Origin: DATGYC01 sp035298385
GTDB taxonomy: Bacteria > Bacillota > Sulfobacillia > Symbiobacteriales > Symbiobacteriaceae
Length of the DNA stretch: 6,458 nt
Assembly (NCBI GenBank): GCA_035298385.1
Contig: DATGYC010000279.1
Span: 1-6,458 of the forward strand
Direction: 5' to 3'
Of the stretch, positions 5,243 through 6,458 are shown piece after piece (the first letter of the stretch is position 1; every line of letters begins with the position of its first letter). The notes beneath the pieces were generated by a model. It saw only the letters and a program-made list of their open reading frames with translations. It was not told where the DNA came from and did not search any database. Made by a program: the position numbers and the translations under genes.

Positions 5243-5489
5243 GAAAGTAGTTGGGGGTCCGGGATTTGAGGGCTGGGAACTGGGGGTAGCAGTTCTTTTT
5301 TTTATGGGGATTGGGGGGATTGGGGGGATTACTAGGTGTGGGGGGCTGGCTTTTGACAACTAAGAAGAAGAAGAAGGGGCCTATGCATTTGCCAAGGGCC
5401 TTCGACATGACGACCAACCCAGCGCCGGAGGCCATCCCCCCACACCAGGTCATCCCCAAAATCCCCATAATCCCCAGTTAAAAAAACTC
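5243..5489. repeat. Tandem repeat unit 2: 48-bp spacer plus palindrome-like element (5291-5488)
   Basis: Second direct copy, starting 238 bp after the first. Lead 5243-5290; left arm 5291-5350 (AGTTC, eight T, then three G-runs separated by ATT); centre 5351-5430; right arm 5431-5488 (GCCATCCCCCC... to AGTTAAAAAAACT). The centre is about 6 bp longer than in unit 1 because the AAG triplet is expanded (AAGAAGAAGAAG). The last base lies 21 bp from the stop codon of the GxxExxY gene. Differences from unit 1 are scattered substitutions and small indels, as expected of drifting non-coding copies. The right arm's 42 bases at 5434-5475 recur unchanged at 5927-5968. Confidence 0.85.
5277..5303 (+). 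terminator. Plus-strand terminator-like hairpin in repeat unit 2
   Basis: GAACTG (5277-5282), loop GGGGTAG, CAGTTC (5290-5295), then eight T. It is the counterpart of the hairpin in unit 1, one base pair shorter but with a longer T-run. The stem, loop and T-tract are kept in both copies. Confidence 0.55.
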
Positions 5490-5510
5490 TTCAGCCCACA
5501 GCCCACACCC

Positions 5511-5876
5511 CTACACCCGCCGAACCTCCAACTTCGCCTTCCCAAAGTTCAGCAACAGCCCGACCTGAAGCCCCGTAGCCGTCATATAGGAGCGCGTAAA
5601 CGCCAAGTGCACGTCCACAATCGCCGCCACCGCCTTCAGCTCAACGACGACCTTCCCCTCCACCAGCAGATCAAGGACGTGCACCCCCGCCTCCATCCCC
5701 TTGTAATAGACCGGCACCTTCACCTGACGCTGAAACCGAACCCCCTGCAACTTCAACTCAAGCGCCAACGCCTTCTCATAGATCTTCTCCACAAACCCCG
5801 CCCCCAGCGCCCGGTGCACCTCCATAGCCGCCCCAATCACCGCCTCAGTCACATCCCCATGCAAGAACTCCGGCAT
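5511..5876 (-). CDS. GxxExxY-family protein (PDDEXK_3-type, restriction-endonuclease-like fold)
   Basis: A 121-residue protein. I choose ATG 5876 because GGGAGGTG lies about 9 bases upstream and the sequence then begins in family register; an upstream in-frame start at 5921 would add a hydrophobic, atypical 15 residues. The name-giving motif is GFVEKIY, G27-E30-Y33, in MEVHRALGAGFVEKIYEKAL. A PD-(D/E)XK-like core follows: D69 (HVLDLLVEGK), E79 and K81 (VVVELKAV), and the C-terminal VGLLLNFGKAKLEVRRV is also typical. Members are about 120-130 residues and widespread; their biochemical role is not established, although the fold suggests nucleic-acid cleavage or binding. The gene stands alone, with the tandem repeats 21 bp downstream and a repeat fragment 50 bp upstream, an arrangement that may mean it moved with them. 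No clear promoter is visible. Confidence 0.92.
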   Translation of the reverse strand: MPEFLHGDVTEAVIGAAMEVHRALGAGFVEKIYEKALALELKLQGVRFQRQVKVPVYYKGMEAGVHVLDLLVEGKVVVELKAVAAIVDVHLAFTRSYMTATGLQVGLLLNFGKAKLEVRRV

Positions 5877-5926
5877 AAAAAGACACCTCCCACCCCCTAT
5901 AACGAAAAATATCCACACCAAGTTCT

Positions 5927-5968
5927 ATCCCCCCACACCAGGTCATCCCCAAAATCCCCATAATCCCC
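5927..5968. repeat. Partial third copy of the repeat (right arm only)
   Basis: These 42 bases, starting ATCCCCCCACACCAGG and ending CCCCATAATCCCC, are identical to 5434-5475 of unit 2 and match 5189-5229 of unit 1 apart from one C missing at the end there. Orientation is the same as in the tandem units. Lead, left arm and centre are missing. It begins 50 bp upstream of the GxxExxY start and ends flush against the A-run (T-tract on the minus strand) of the amidohydrolase terminator. Confidence 0.9.
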
Positions 5969-6012
5969 AAAAAAAAGAGCGCAGACCAGGTCAAACGACC
6001 CAATCTGCGCTC
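5969..6012 (-). terminator. Rho-independent terminator of the amidohydrolase gene
   Basis: On the minus strand a 9-bp perfect stem (GAGCGCAGA 5977-5985 with TCTGCGCTC 6004-6012) is capped by an inner GGTC/GACC stem and followed by eight T (5969-5976). It lies 13 bp after the stop codon at 6026 and is the strongest terminator in the window. The T-tract runs directly into the repeat fragment. Confidence 0.9.
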
Positions 6013-6025
6013 CCAAGAGAGAATC

Positions 6026-6458
6026 CTACACCAACAGCGAAACAGACCGCGTAGCCCGGACAGTCACCCGCCCACGCTTCGTGACAAGCAACCGCGCCGG
6101 CTGATCGATCACCGCATCCGCCACACGCTTCGTATCCAGCAGAACCAGATCCGCCGAGCACCCAACCGCGATCCCATACCCCGACAGCTTCATCGCCTTC
6201 GCCGGGTTAGACGTGATCATCGGCAGCACGGTAGGCAGATCATCCGCCCCACCCAGGTGCGCCGTCGGGATCGCCAGCATCGCAATCTGCAGCAGATCAC
6301 CATTGCCATACGGCGTAAAGGCGTTCCGGATGTTATTCGAACCGATGCAGACGTTCACACCGCTATCGCGCAGAGCCCGAATCGGGGCGAGCGCACGGCG
6401 CACATTCCCCTGATCCTTCCGCCCGCCCAGGTGCAGATCCGTCGCCGGCAACGGCATC
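6026..6458 (-). CDS. Cytosine deaminase-like amidohydrolase, C-terminal part (5' end outside window)
   Basis: About 144 C-terminal residues; the frame enters from the right edge, so the Met at 6457 is probably internal. The pattern LPATDLHLGGRKD, NVRRALAPIRALRDSGVNVCIGS and AFTPYGNGDLLQIAMLA matches the end of the barrel of CodA-like amidohydrolases (compare VNIHLQGRFD and SGINVCFGHDD in E. coli CodA). The C-terminal ITSNPAKAMKLSGYGIAVGCSADLVLLD is the usual return to the small beta-sandwich domain. These enzymes deaminate or hydrolyse rings such as cytosine, with a metal held by His and Asp. Here the segment expected to hold the metal-binding Asp (GHDD in CodA, commonly GSDN) reads GSNN (fragment residues 39-42), so this ligand appears to be Asn. 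It may belong to a subfamily with other chemistry. The exact substrate is unknown. Confidence 0.85.
   Translation of the reverse strand, partial: MPLPATDLHLGGRKDQGNVRRALAPIRALRDSGVNVCIGSNNIRNAFTPYGNGDLLQIAMLAIPTAHLGGADDLPTVLPMITSNPAKAMKLSGYGIAVGCSADLVLLDTKRVADAVIDQPARLLVTKRGRVTVRATRSVSLLV

Noticed and set aside
5205..5468. Minus-strand frame through repeat unit 2 (starts MGILGMTWCGGMASGAG, then FFFF and a proline/asparagine-rich tail).
   Set aside because: In unit 1 the same frame hits a stop after 26 codons, and in the central stretch most differences between the copies change the amino acid. The frame looks like repeat sequence, not a selected protein.
5380..5481. Small plus-strand ORF in unit 2 (MHLPRAFDMTTNPAPEAIPP and on, 32 codons) with a purine-rich AAGAAGGGG in front.
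   Set aside because: In unit 1 the same start is followed by TAG at the third codon, and every difference between the copies in the first part of the frame is non-synonymous. The IPxIPIIP tail is just the C-run arm translated.
5005..5489. CRISPR array or tandem guide-type repeats.
   Set aside because: Only two full units of about 240 bp with homologous spacers; no short regular repeats with unique spacers and no cas genes.

Overview
The window is a moderately GC-rich stretch of bacterial chromosome in which every convincing gene lies on the minus strand. Several genes start with GTG, ribosome binding sites are GGAGG-like, and there are clear Rho-independent terminators. With the gene content (oligoendopeptidase F, D-aminoacyl-tRNA deacylase, Doc toxin, GxxExxY protein) this suggests a GC-rich Firmicute-type organism, perhaps Symbiobacterium-like. 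That assignment is an inference; there is no rRNA or other marker to settle it.

In the direction of transcription (right to left): the 3' part of a cytosine deaminase-like amidohydrolase (6458-6026) ends in a strong terminator. Its T-tract abuts a 42-bp fragment of a repeat (5927-5968). Next is a GxxExxY-family PD-(D/E)XK-like protein (5876-5511), then about 590 bp without a gene. This gap holds two tandem copies of a roughly 240-bp repeat (5005-5489). Each copy contains a palindrome-like element with 56-60-bp inverted arms, runs of G on opposite strands in the two arms, and a plus-strand terminator-like hairpin.

Downstream is a cluster of pepF (4917-3127), a GNAT acetyltransferase (3066-2275) and dtd (2224-1775), with gaps of 50-60 bp. 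After dtd comes a toxin-antitoxin pair: a short antitoxin (1714-1541) and a Doc/Fic-family toxin (1544-1140) joined by an ATGA overlap and closed by a terminator on the toxin stop codon. A 40-codon C-terminal remnant of a DinB-like gene (1057-935) follows. Then come a VOC/PhnB-type protein (889-485) with a 13-bp terminator-like hairpin, and the start of an unrecognised gene (372-1) that runs off the left edge.

pepF, the GNAT gene and dtd look like housekeeping functions (peptide turnover, acetyl transfer, tRNA proofreading) read largely together. The accessory part is the toxin-antitoxin pair, the DinB debris and, above all, the repeat cluster around the GxxExxY gene. That cluster is the least explained part of the window and the best candidate for an undescribed mobile or structured-RNA element.
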